This document shows positions 1 to 4,914 of a stretch of DNA of 5,075 nucleotides, piece by piece; positions within the stretch are counted from its first letter, which is position 1, and each line of letters begins with the position of its first letter. A model generated the notes under the pieces. The model saw only the letters and a list, made by a program, of their open reading frames with translations, had not been told where the DNA came from and did not search any database. Position numbers and translations under genes: made by a program. This DNA comes from Candidatus Brocadiaceae bacterium (GTDB lineage Bacteria; Planctomycetota; Brocadiia; SM23-32): the NCBI GenBank assembly GCA_030615435.1, contig JAUWZH010000205.1, positions 1-5,075 on the forward strand. The letters run 5' to 3'.

Positions 1-553
1 CCCCGTAGAGCCGGACCTCGCTGAGCACCTCCCGCCGATATGCCTTCAGCGTGCAGCCGTAGTCGTGGAGGTGCACCCCCGTGATGGCGCTGATGAGCCA
101 GTTGGCCAGCGCGCTCAGCACCCTGCGAAGCGGGCTGTCCCGGCGCTTCCTGCGCCATCCGCTCACGACGTCGTAGCCCGGCCCCTCGGCGAGCTTCGCC
201 AGCAGCGCGGGGATGTCGCGAGGGTCGTTCTGCAAGTCGCCGTCCATGGCGACCACGAGGTCGGCCCGCGCGTGGTCGAAACCCGCGGCGAGGGCGGCGG
301 CCTGACCGAAGTTGCGGCGCAGCTCGATGAGCGTGGCACGCCGGTCGCCTTCGATCGCCGCCATCACCGCCTCGGCCGTCCCGTCGGTGCTTCCGTCGTC
401 CACGAAGAGGACTTCGTATTCGAGACCGGCCTCGGCCATCGCCGAGGCGATGTCCTCGCAGCAGGCAGCGGCGTTCTCAACCTCGTTGTAGAGGGGGACC
501 ACGATCGAAACCTGCGGCACATCAGTCCGCTCGTCGGTGGCGTTCGATGTCAT
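1..553 (-). CDS. Family 2 glycosyltransferase (DPM/GtrB/ArnC-like), N-terminal part, cut by the left window edge
   Basis: Transfers a sugar from a nucleotide-sugar donor, most likely to a polyprenyl phosphate at the inner face of the membrane, supplying lipid-linked sugar for glycan or envelope modification. That role is inferred from the subfamily. The 184 residues present start at the ATG at 551-553 and show the whole GT-A core in order: strand 1 VSIVVPLYNE (15-24), nucleotide-binding VDDGSTDGT (51-59), the RRNFGQAAAL block (79-88), the metal-binding MDGDLQNDP (103-111; D104 and D106 form the DxD-like pair) and the subfamily signature HDYGCTLKAYRREV (163-176). Relatives are about 300 residues with two C-terminal membrane helices, which would lie off the left edge. 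The start is chosen because strand 1 begins 14 residues in, as usual for the family. The Shine-Dalgarno match is poor (GAGG, 12 nt away). Family is certain; acceptor and sugar cannot be told. Confidence 0.92.
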   Translation of the reverse strand, partial: MTSNATDERTDVPQVSIVVPLYNEVENAAACCEDIASAMAEAGLEYEVLFVDDGSTDGTAEAVMAAIEGDRRATLIELRRNFGQAAALAAGFDHARADLVVAMDGDLQNDPRDIPALLAKLAEGPGYDVVSGWRRKRRDSPLRRVLSALANWLISAITGVHLHDYGCTLKAYRREVLSEVRLYG

Positions 554-686
554 GGTCCGCGGCGACCTCGTCCCTGAAAGAGCAGGCGCAAGCGGCGCGT
601 TCTTCTCTCGGCCCCGGGGAGTTCGGCGAGCTCCCCTCCGGCCATGTCAAGGCCCGGGCCACGCTCTCCTGAAGGCTCCTGGGCAC

Positions 687-716
687 ACAATAGCGAAACG
701 TCCGGGGCCAACACAA
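687..716 (-). promoter_or_regulatory. Weak candidate sigma70 promoter for the glycosyltransferase gene
   Basis: Reading leftward, a TTGTGT box (711-716, three of six consensus bases) and a TATTGT box (687-692, four of six) lie 18 nt apart, about 135 nt before the glycosyltransferase start. The match is poor and could be chance. A perfect TTGACA on the same strand at 645-650 has no -10 box at the right distance. Confidence 0.25.
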
Positions 717-736
717 GGGAATCCCCGGCCGCGCGG

Positions 737-769
737 CGCCGCCGTGGCGCCCCCCGAAGGGCGGCGGCG
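737..769. repeat. GC-rich inverted repeat
   Basis: CGCCGCC (737-743) is the reverse complement of GGCGGCG (763-769), giving a 7-bp GC-only stem around a 19-nt loop. Inside the left half, GCGCC and GGCGC can form a competing small hairpin. There is no T-run on either side, so it is not a classical terminator. In DNA this rich in G and C such pairs arise easily. Confidence 0.3.
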
Positions 770-833
770 TGCACATCCCCGAATGCCTCGAGCACGCGTG
801 AGCGGGGGAACTCCAGGCCGAGAACAAGATTTC

Positions 834-862
834 TTGAATGCAAAGGGGCGATGCGTTATTAT
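834..862 (+). promoter_or_regulatory. Sigma70-type promoter for the HEAT-like gene
   Basis: TTGAAT (834-839, four of six consensus bases) and TATTAT (857-862, five of six) are separated by exactly 17 nt, in a local AT-rich patch within GC-rich DNA. Transcription would start near 869, leaving a leader of about 128 nt before the ATG at 997. This also argues against the far-upstream in-frame ATG at 838, which lies inside the promoter. Confidence 0.55.
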
Positions 863-914
863 TCGCTGAGGCGGGGACGCTCAGGACGGGAGGTGAAGAG
901 CCCGCGTCCGACCT

Positions 915-921
915 GAGGAGG
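915..921 (+). promoter_or_regulatory. Strong Shine-Dalgarno in the leader, ahead of the small upstream ORF
   Basis: GAGGAGG is the best ribosome-binding match in this transcript, yet it is 75 nt upstream of the HEAT-like gene's start. It serves ATG 923 (spacing 1 nt, short) or ATG 927 (spacing 5 nt, good). The 923 frame gives a 24-residue peptide that ends on the start codon of the next gene. The 927 frame runs out of phase through that gene. Confidence 0.5.
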
Positions 922-922
922 C

Positions 923-997
923 ATGGATGGAAATGGCGGGCCGGCGCAAGCCGACGCCGCAGGCGGCCATCTGCTCGAGGGGGAACCCCAGAGGTGA
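923..997 (+). CDS. Possible 24-residue leader peptide, overlapping the downstream start
   Basis: A short frame opens at ATG 923 just after GAGGAGG and stops at TGA 995-997, whose final A is the first base of the next gene's ATG (997-999). The peptide is Gly/Ala/Glu-rich (begins MDGNGGPAQA, ends EGEPQR) with no recognisable signal or membrane segment. The TGATG arrangement would allow translational coupling to the 175-residue protein, which otherwise lacks a well-spaced Shine-Dalgarno sequence. The 1-nt spacing to the best ribosome site weakens the case, and chance is possible. Confidence 0.3.
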   Translation: MDGNGGPAQADAAGGHLLEGEPQR

Positions 998-1524
998 TGA
1001 GCGATGCCATCAGCAGGGTAAAGACGTGCTCGCCGGCGGAGAGGGGAAAGGCGGCCGTGGCGCTGGCGCACGCCGGAACCGAGGAGGCAATAGCCGAGCT
1101 GATCAGGATGGTCGAGGGCGAGAAGAGGCGCTGGTTCAGCCGGTACGATCTCAGGGACCAACTGATCGGGATAGGAGCGCTCGGGGCGAGCGGCAGGAAA
1201 GAAGCCCTCCGGTATCTGAAACGGCTCTATGCGCCGGTGCAGGGCCGGCCGATTTCACTCGCAACGGAGAGGATCGGCGGGGAGCAGGGCGTTTTCTTCG
1301 TTACGACCCGCGAGAGAACCTCCATGGACTACCCCAATGCAAAAGGGGAGCTCCGGGAACGGCTGAACTACGAGGTCGAGACTTCTTACGCCCTCGACTA
1401 CGGGCGTATAGGACACGTCGAGCGGAGGAAATGGTGGGAGACTGACGACCGGGACAGGCAGGTCCACCAGGTGCTGCGCTCGGCGATTCAGAAGTTGGAA
1501 CAGAGCCTGAAAGCGAGTCGGTGA
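997..1524 (+). CDS. Small HEAT-like helical protein, function unknown
   Basis: A 175-residue, charged, soluble protein without signal peptide or membrane segment. Residues 13-41 form two amphipathic helices (AERGKAAVALAHAG, then EEAIAELIRMVEG), and 51-78 form another pair (DLRDQLIGIGALGA, RKEALRYLKRLY). This helix-turn-helix pattern, with small residues at the packing face, is typical of HEAT or PBS-lyase-like repeats, which act as protein-binding scaffolds. A middle stretch (83-150) is predicted to be beta or irregular, with WW at 146-147, and a final helix covers 152-173. The start at ATG 997 is chosen because residues before it (in-frame back to 838) are Arg-rich junk and the promoter covers the far-upstream ATG. 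GTG 994 is an alternative. GAGGGGG at 977-983 is 13 nt away and GAGG at 991-994 is too close, so initiation may rely on coupling. The gene converges on the neighbour ending at 1583. I recognise no specific family, so partner and role are unknown. Confidence 0.8.
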   Translation: MSDAISRVKTCSPAERGKAAVALAHAGTEEAIAELIRMVEGEKRRWFSRYDLRDQLIGIGALGASGRKEALRYLKRLYAPVQGRPISLATERIGGEQGVFFVTTRERTSMDYPNAKGELRERLNYEVETSYALDYGRIGHVERRKWWETDDRDRQVHQVLRSAIQKLEQSLKASR

Positions 1525-1582
1525 GAACGCTGTCTGTCCGGAATGCTGTAGACGTCTCGGGGGCGGCGCAGGCGGGCGCGAT
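1525..1582. other. Convergent gap, no terminator seen
   Basis: Only 58 nt separate the stops of the HEAT-like gene and the broken glycosidase-like gene. I see no stem followed by a T-run on either strand, so termination here is either factor-dependent or overlapping. Confidence 0.5.
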
Positions 1583-2647
1583 CTACGCGAGGGTGAGGAC
1601 TGTCGCCTCCAGGTAGCCGAGGCGCAGGCCGGTTTCGACGGTGCAGATCCCGTTCTGCGTCCTCGCAGGTACATCCAGGACCTTCCACCCGCCGTCCTCC
1701 TGGAGCGCATGCACCTCTGCAATCGGGAAGGCGGGCGCGGCCAGGCGCAGCGTCAGCGACTCGACGGGGTCGGGAAGCAGGCTCATCACCGCCACGACCA
1801 GTCGCCCGTCCTGTTCGACCAGAAGTGGAAAGACCGAGGGGGCGCCGGGCACGAAAAGGGGAACCGGCCCGCGCAACAACCATTCAAGCACCGCGAGAAG
1901 CTGCTGCTGCCGCGCCCAGCTCAGGAACGAGGGGCTGAGCATCGCCCTGACCTGCCGGCCGAAGACCGCCGCGCTCCCCTGGCTGTCGTAGGGATAGAGG
2001 GCGGTCCGCCCGCCGAGACGGTTCTCGCAAAGGACAACCCCGTGCCCCGTCCTTCTGCCTTCGTAATCCCGAAGTTCCGAGATGCACCGCGTTCGATCCG
2101 TCAGCTCGAACTGCCAGGGCACGCCCTCGTAGTGGATGGTCATGGCTTCGCCGCAGTGGCCGAAATCTCCGTCCTCGACCGCCTCGACGACGGCGCCTGC
2201 GCGTCCGCTCAAGCCCGCGAGCCCCGCCAGCTCGCCCTTTCCCATTAGCACGAGGGACTCCGCCGCGCGGGCGTCGAGGAGGACTCCGGCGGAGAAAATC
2301 CCTTCCAGCTCCGCCTCGTCCAGGCAGCAGAGCTGCTCCGCGCTGAGGACTGTCACCTCGCCGCGCCCGTATCGGGTCGCAAAGCCGAGCAGCGGGAGGA
2401 TCGAGTCCCACGGGCGCTCCCGCAGCAGCGACGGCGGGACTGCCGCCTGCGCGACCCCCCGTGCGTGGCGGCACACGTTCTCGTCGAAGAACAGGGCCGG
2501 CCCGCGGAACTGCCCGGGCCGGATTTCAAGCCCGGCAATGGCATGCCAGTAAGGCTTGGAATCCCCGAGCATCCGTTCCCAGATGACTTCCCGCTCCAGG
2601 TCCAGGGAGCCTGCGAAGCGGTACAGAGAGAGGGTCACCTCGTTCAT
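1583..2647 (-). CDS. C-terminal fragment of the broken glycosidase-like protein
   Basis: An in-frame ATG at 2645-2647 opens 354 codons, but protein-like sequence continues about 50 residues further upstream (PQGIVLAPEIENYPYSRF, then KSARHTKAQITFAQLLG) to the break near 2790. This ATG is therefore internal to the ancestral gene and lacks a convincing ribosome site. The piece carries the last barrel strand (EVTLSLYRFAG), the amidotransferase-like segment (DSILPLLGFATRY to VLLDARAAESLVLMG) and a C-terminal beta-rich region that ends GYLEATVLTLA. It would be produced only if reinitiation occurs. Confidence 0.5.
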   Translation of the reverse strand: MNEVTLSLYRFAGSLDLEREVIWERMLGDSKPYWHAIAGLEIRPGQFRGPALFFDENVCRHARGVAQAAVPPSLLRERPWDSILPLLGFATRYGRGEVTVLSAEQLCCLDEAELEGIFSAGVLLDARAAESLVLMGKGELAGLAGLSGRAGAVVEAVEDGDFGHCGEAMTIHYEGVPWQFELTDRTRCISELRDYEGRRTGHGVVLCENRLGGRTALYPYDSQGSAAVFGRQVRAMLSPSFLSWARQQQLLAVLEWLLRGPVPLFVPGAPSVFPLLVEQDGRLVVAVMSLLPDPVESLTLRLAAPAFPIAEVHALQEDGGWKVLDVPARTQNGICTVETGLRLGYLEATVLTLA

Positions 2648-2729
2648 GCCCAGGAGCTGCGCGAAGGTGATCTGGGCCTTCGTGTGCCTCGCCGATTTGG
2701 CGAAGCGGGAGTACGGGTAGTTCTCGATC

Positions 2730-3347
2730 TCAGGGGCGAGGACGATCCCCTGCGGCAGGACGGCCTGCGCGAGCCGGGTGTGGGTGAACCCCCTGGCGGG
2801 TGAATTCCCGGCCCGTGCGCCGCTCCATCTCGCCGAGGCACGCCTCGCAAAAGCACGCGGAGCGCAGGGTCAGCAGCGTGGCGCGCACGTCGTCGTCCAT
2901 CCACAGACGTGCGGGGTGCAGTTGCGCGAAAGTGCGGTACATGCCCTTGACGTACTCCCGCCAGTTGCCGTCCAGCGGGCAGGCCACGGCACAGCTCTCC
3001 CTGCCGTCGGCCGAGACCGCCCGGCGGAAATCGAACTCGTCCCGAAGCGACCTGCGCAGGGCGGGGAAGTCGCTGAAGGACAGCGTCCACCAGACGTTGA
3101 GAGAAGGGGCGATCCCGGCCTCTCGCAGCCGATCAAAAGTCGGCCGGAGCGAATCCACACACTCCCTGCATTCGTCCTCGGTCCCCAGGCCGGGGGAGTG
3201 TTCCCCGACGTGGGGCACGAAGAAAGCCACCTCGTCTATCTTTCCCGCGCGGATGATCCTCCACAGCGCCTGCTTCTCCGCATCTGTCGCGTCCGGCCTC
3301 AACATAACGCGCAGGTGATAGCGCACCGGGTTCTGATCTCTTCTCAT
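2730..3347 (-). CDS. N-terminal fragment of the broken glycosidase-like protein
   Basis: The frame from ATG 3347 reads a natural barrel protein as far as about residue 186 (EMERRTGREFTRQG). It then degenerates into a Pro/Arg-rich tail, HPHPARAGRPAAGDRPRP, before stopping at 2730. If the sequence is correct this is what a ribosome would make: half a barrel, unlikely to fold. The start overlaps the stop of a short upstream frame by ATGA (3344-3347). Confidence 0.6.
   Translation of the reverse strand: MRRDQNPVRYHLRVMLRPDATDAEKQALWRIIRAGKIDEVAFFVPHVGEHSPGLGTEDECRECVDSLRPTFDRLREAGIAPSLNVWWTLSFSDFPALRRSLRDEFDFRRAVSADGRESCAVACPLDGNWREYVKGMYRTFAQLHPARLWMDDDVRATLLTLRSACFCEACLGEMERRTGREFTRQGVHPHPARAGRPAAGDRPRP
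2780..2811. repeat. Imperfect 16-nt tandem repeat at the frame break
   Basis: The unit at 2780-2795 and the unit at 2796-2811 match at 12 of 16 positions and share the exact core GGGTGAA (2782-2788 and 2798-2804). A 16-nt duplication shifts the frame by one base, which is the shift needed here. The repeat is therefore a candidate cause of the break, alongside the C5 run at 2789-2793. At 75 percent identity it may be coincidence. Confidence 0.4.
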
Positions 3348-3470
3348 GTTTCGTTCCGTTCGGTTACGGTCCGCCCGGCGCCGTCTTCCGGGGCCACGTC
3401 CAACATCTCTACCGAGAAGTTCTCCGGGCCTGCCTTCGATGACTGCCTTCGCCCTCTGCTTGGAGTTCAT
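3344..3470 (-). pseudogene. Short degraded frame ahead of the glycosidase-like gene (possible URO-D-like start)
   Basis: From ATG 3468-3470 the first 15 residues read MNSKQRAKAVIEGRP. This resembles the first helix of uroporphyrinogen-decarboxylase-superfamily proteins, which often begin MxSxxRxxAxxxG followed by RP. That frame then becomes Arg-rich, while the frame one base over reads a better-looking acidic stretch (ENFSVEMLDVAPEDGAGR). The second frame stops at TGA 3344-3346, overlapping the next gene's ATG by ATGA. Joined by dropping one C of the CCC run, the pair would make about 41 residues, far shorter than a decarboxylase (about 340). Either this is a deletion remnant of a larger gene coupled to the one behind it, or it is chance. 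There is no good ribosome site before ATG 3470. Low confidence. Confidence 0.3.
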
Positions 3471-3540
3471 TGCACAGCTCGAGAATGGTGGGGTGGGAAA
3501 TTCGGCGCGACATCCCTCGCCGTACTGTCGAGACGCGCCG

Positions 3541-3570
3541 ATGATACTTCCCGCTTGCGCCCCCAATCAA
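3541..3570 (-). promoter_or_regulatory. Leftward sigma70-type promoter of the divergent region
   Basis: On the minus strand TTGATT (3565-3570, four of six) and TATCAT (3541-3546, five of six) stand 18 nt apart. Transcription would start near 3534, about 64 nt before ATG 3470 and 187 nt before ATG 3347. It faces away from the promoter at 3600-3628. Confidence 0.45.
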
Positions 3571-3599
3571 GAGACAGGCACGGCGCAGGCCGGGTTTGC

Positions 3600-3628
3600 T
3601 TGCCCCCGGCGGTGCCGCCATGTATATT
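3600..3628 (+). promoter_or_regulatory. Rightward sigma70-type promoter for the intact glycoside-hydrolase-like gene
   Basis: TTGCCC (3600-3605, four of six) and TATATT (3623-3628, five of six) are spaced by 17 nt. Transcription would begin near 3635, giving a leader of about 78 nt before ATG 3713. The spacer contains the 12-bp dyad GGCGG-TG-CCGCC (3608-3619), which could be an operator but is also easily produced in GC-rich DNA. Confidence 0.5.
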
Positions 3629-3698
3629 GCACCGTGGGACGGTCCCGGCGTGACAGTGGGTCTTGGAGCGAGTGTCGCCATTGATGTAAGCACATGGG

Positions 3699-3705
3699 AA
3701 AGGGA
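3699..3705 (+). promoter_or_regulatory. Ribosome-binding site that fixes the start at 3713
   Basis: AAAGGGA lies 7 nt before ATG 3713, an ideal spacing. The in-frame ATGs further upstream (3596, 3620) sit before or inside the predicted promoter and have no such site, so 3713 is preferred. Confidence 0.6.
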
Positions 3706-3712
3706 TGTTGCG

Positions 3713-4777
3713 ATGCGGAAGTTGGGCTGGGAAACGACGCTGAACTACGAGGGCGAGCCGGTCAAGCACTACGACCGCTATCAGCGGCTGCTGGACGAAA
3801 TGGCGGCTGAGAAGCTGAACTACCTCGCCATCCTCGCGATGCACGAGGGGTATAACTACGAGCTGTCCGTCGGGCTCGCATGGCCGGCCGAGGACCCTCG
3901 GATACGTCCCTTCAGGGATACCAAGTGCATCAACGCCGACCCAGATACGGAGTTCCTGCCCCGGGTGATAGAGGAGGCGCACGCGCGCGGCATCGAGGTG
4001 GACCTGAACTGCTCGCTGCACGGCGGCCTGTTCATGGACATCCTTCCCGGCGCGGAGATGATAGACGACAAGGGAGGCGTGCACGGCATACCCTGCCTAT
4101 CTTACGAGAAGTTCACCGAACTCGACACTGCCCTGGTGAGAGACCTTATCAGACGCTACGGGCGCGAGATCGGCAACGTGTGTGTGGACGGCTACTACGG
4201 GGAGGGGCCCACGTACTTCGGGCCATGGCACTTCAACGCCAGAAGCGTAGAGCGGTTTCGCCAGCAGTACGACAAAGACCTGGCATCCGTGCCGGAAGAG
4301 GAGCAGCGCAGGTGGAAGAAACAACTCGTGCGCGAACACCTCTCCTCGATCAACTCGGCCATAGCGCGGATCAACCCGCACCTGCGCCGTGGACAGCACT
4401 GCTGGGAGATTGAGGAGAACGGCGTCACGGGTCACGGGCCCGACGTATATCTGGATGCGGGCATTCAGTTCGCCGTTCCCGGCTGGCATAGCCTGGATCC
4501 GGACGAACTGGTGGCGCGGTTGGACCGTTACGCTGCCCACATGCCGTCCATCGTCCACATAAGCTGCCGTGCTAAGCCGCCGAAGAACTACCATATCCCC
4601 GTCGTCGGTCCCGAGGAGATCGCCTTCACCGCCGAACAGATGATCTCCTACATCAGCTCGCGCCCGTACCCCGAGGATCACATCGGAGTGATCTACTTCA
4701 ACGCTGAGAACGTGCCGCCGGAGAATCGCAAGGCCGTGTACGCGTCGCTTCGGCGAATCCGGGAGGAATGCGGATAG
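3713..4777 (+). CDS. Glycoside-hydrolase-like TIM-barrel protein, substrate unknown
   Basis: An intact 354-residue protein with alternating strands and helices of a (beta/alpha)8 barrel. Strands include LNYLAILAMHE (35-45), GIEVDLNCSLHGG (93-105), IGNVCVDGYYGEG (153-165), GIQFAVPGWHS (250-260), SIVHISCRA (279-287) and HIGVIYFNAEN (323-333). VDGYYGEGP (158-166) offers D159 and E164 as candidate catalytic or binding acids at the end of the fourth strand. WHS (258-260) and FNAEN (329-333, E332) sit at later strand ends, where glycosidases of clan GH-A and alpha-fucosidase-like groups place active-site residues. It has no signal peptide and no extra domains, so it is likely cytoplasmic. Residues read in-frame before ATG 3713 (from 3596) look non-coding, and a ribosome site supports 3713. 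It is divergently transcribed from the broken barrel gene and probably shares control with it. Real gene: near certain. Glycosidase function: likely but without exact family or substrate. Confidence 0.88.
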   Translation: MRKLGWETTLNYEGEPVKHYDRYQRLLDEMAAEKLNYLAILAMHEGYNYELSVGLAWPAEDPRIRPFRDTKCINADPDTEFLPRVIEEAHARGIEVDLNCSLHGGLFMDILPGAEMIDDKGGVHGIPCLSYEKFTELDTALVRDLIRRYGREIGNVCVDGYYGEGPTYFGPWHFNARSVERFRQQYDKDLASVPEEEQRRWKKQLVREHLSSINSAIARINPHLRRGQHCWEIEENGVTGHGPDVYLDAGIQFAVPGWHSLDPDELVARLDRYAAHMPSIVHISCRAKPPKNYHIPVVGPEEIAFTAEQMISYISSRPYPEDHIGVIYFNAENVPPENRKAVYASLRRIREECG

Positions 4778-4832
4778 GGGAGGAGTCCGGCGGACGCCGC
4801 ACCTATCTTGCGATTGGGAAGGGACGCTGAGA

Positions 4833-4873
4833 GGGGGCTATCCTTGAACAAATATTTGTTCGTGCTGTCCCCC
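4833..4873. repeat. 41-nt interrupted palindrome with a perfect 16-bp core
   Basis: The core GAACAAATATTTGTTC (4846-4861) is a perfect palindrome, strikingly AT-rich for this DNA. It is flanked by an unpaired 8-nt/7-nt stretch and then by GGGGG (4833-4837) pairing with CCCCC (4869-4873). The whole could fold as a two-part stem or be a protein operator. GGGGACAG-type ends around an AT-rich palindrome are reminiscent of REP-like elements linked to Y1 (TnpA-REP) transposases, but no transposase is visible. No T-run follows, so it is not a standard terminator. Confidence 0.6.
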
Positions 4874-4898
4874 GAACAGGGCCCTAGACATCGGAACC

Positions 4899-4914
4899 TA
4901 CACCGCCCGGTGTA
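4899..4914. repeat. Second dyad, 7-bp arms
   Basis: TACACCG (4899-4905) and CGGTGTA (4908-4914) are perfect reverse complements around a central CC. It lies 37 nt beyond the core of the larger palindrome and could be another binding site or a small hairpin. Function unknown. Confidence 0.45.

Larger units (their letters stand above)
554..996. other. Divergent intergenic region and leader, no convincing gene
   Basis: This 443-nt gap separates the leftward glycosyltransferase from the rightward HEAT-like gene. Long open frames cross it on both strands, but all translate to Arg/Gly/Pro/Ala-rich strings without recognisable folds, as expected by chance in GC-rich DNA. It holds a good rightward promoter (834-862), a weaker leftward candidate (687-716), a GC-rich inverted repeat (737-743 with 763-769) and the leader with the small ORF at 923-997. 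Confidence 0.6.
1583..3347 (-). pseudogene. Glycosidase-like TIM-barrel protein with broken frame (likely pseudogene)
   Basis: Joining the two frames by dropping one base of the G5 run (C5 at 2789-2793 on the plus strand) gives a 587-residue protein. The N-terminal half has barrel strands PVRYHLRVML (8-17), DEVAFFVPHV (39-48), PSLNVWWTLS (81-90) and ARLWMDDDVR (146-155; D151-D153 probably active-site), then CFCEACLGEM (166-174). After the break come IVLAPEIENYPYSRF (201-215; E206 and E208 are candidate acids) and NEVTLSLYRF. Residues 313-373 resemble the trimerisation (glutamine-amidotransferase-like) domain of GH42-type beta-galactosidases, and the C-terminus looks like a beta domain. No signal peptide is seen, so it is probably cytoplasmic. 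Only about six barrel strands are recognisable, so sequence is probably missing at the break. ATG 3345-3347 is chosen as start because residues upstream in that frame turn Arg-rich. Substrate unknown. Clan-level call likely; exact family not recognised. Confidence 0.75.

Noticed and set aside
65..577. Plus-strand open frame of 170 codons
   Set aside because: It is the antisense shadow of the glycosyltransferase gene, whose motifs are unmistakable on the minus strand.
645..650. Perfect TTGACA on the minus strand before the glycosyltransferase gene
   Set aside because: No -10-like hexamer is found 15-19 nt downstream, so it is unlikely to be a promoter on its own.
522..1010. Minus-strand open frame of 162 codons across the divergent gap
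   Set aside because: The product is low-complexity Arg/Pro/Ser/Ala sequence, overlaps a good promoter and both neighbouring gene starts, and shows no fold pattern.
927..1445. Plus-strand frame of 172 codons with a well-spaced GAGGAGG
   Set aside because: Its Gly/Arg-rich product overlaps the HEAT-like gene out of phase, and the latter has clear amphipathic helices. Only the ribosome site itself is noteworthy.
1709..2248. Long plus-strand frame opposite the broken barrel gene
   Set aside because: It is an antisense shadow without recognisable motifs. The same applies to 1884-2474 and 2136-2552.
3345..3566. N-terminal extension of the broken barrel protein to ATG 3566
   Set aside because: The added residues begin upstream of the predicted transcription start and become an Arg run just before ATG 3347.
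2778..3653. 291-codon plus-strand frame
   Set aside because: It is antisense to real barrel strands and crosses both divergent promoters. Its composition is typical of a GC-rich shadow.
4097..4681. 194-codon minus-strand frame
   Set aside because: It is the antisense shadow of the intact glycoside-hydrolase-like gene.
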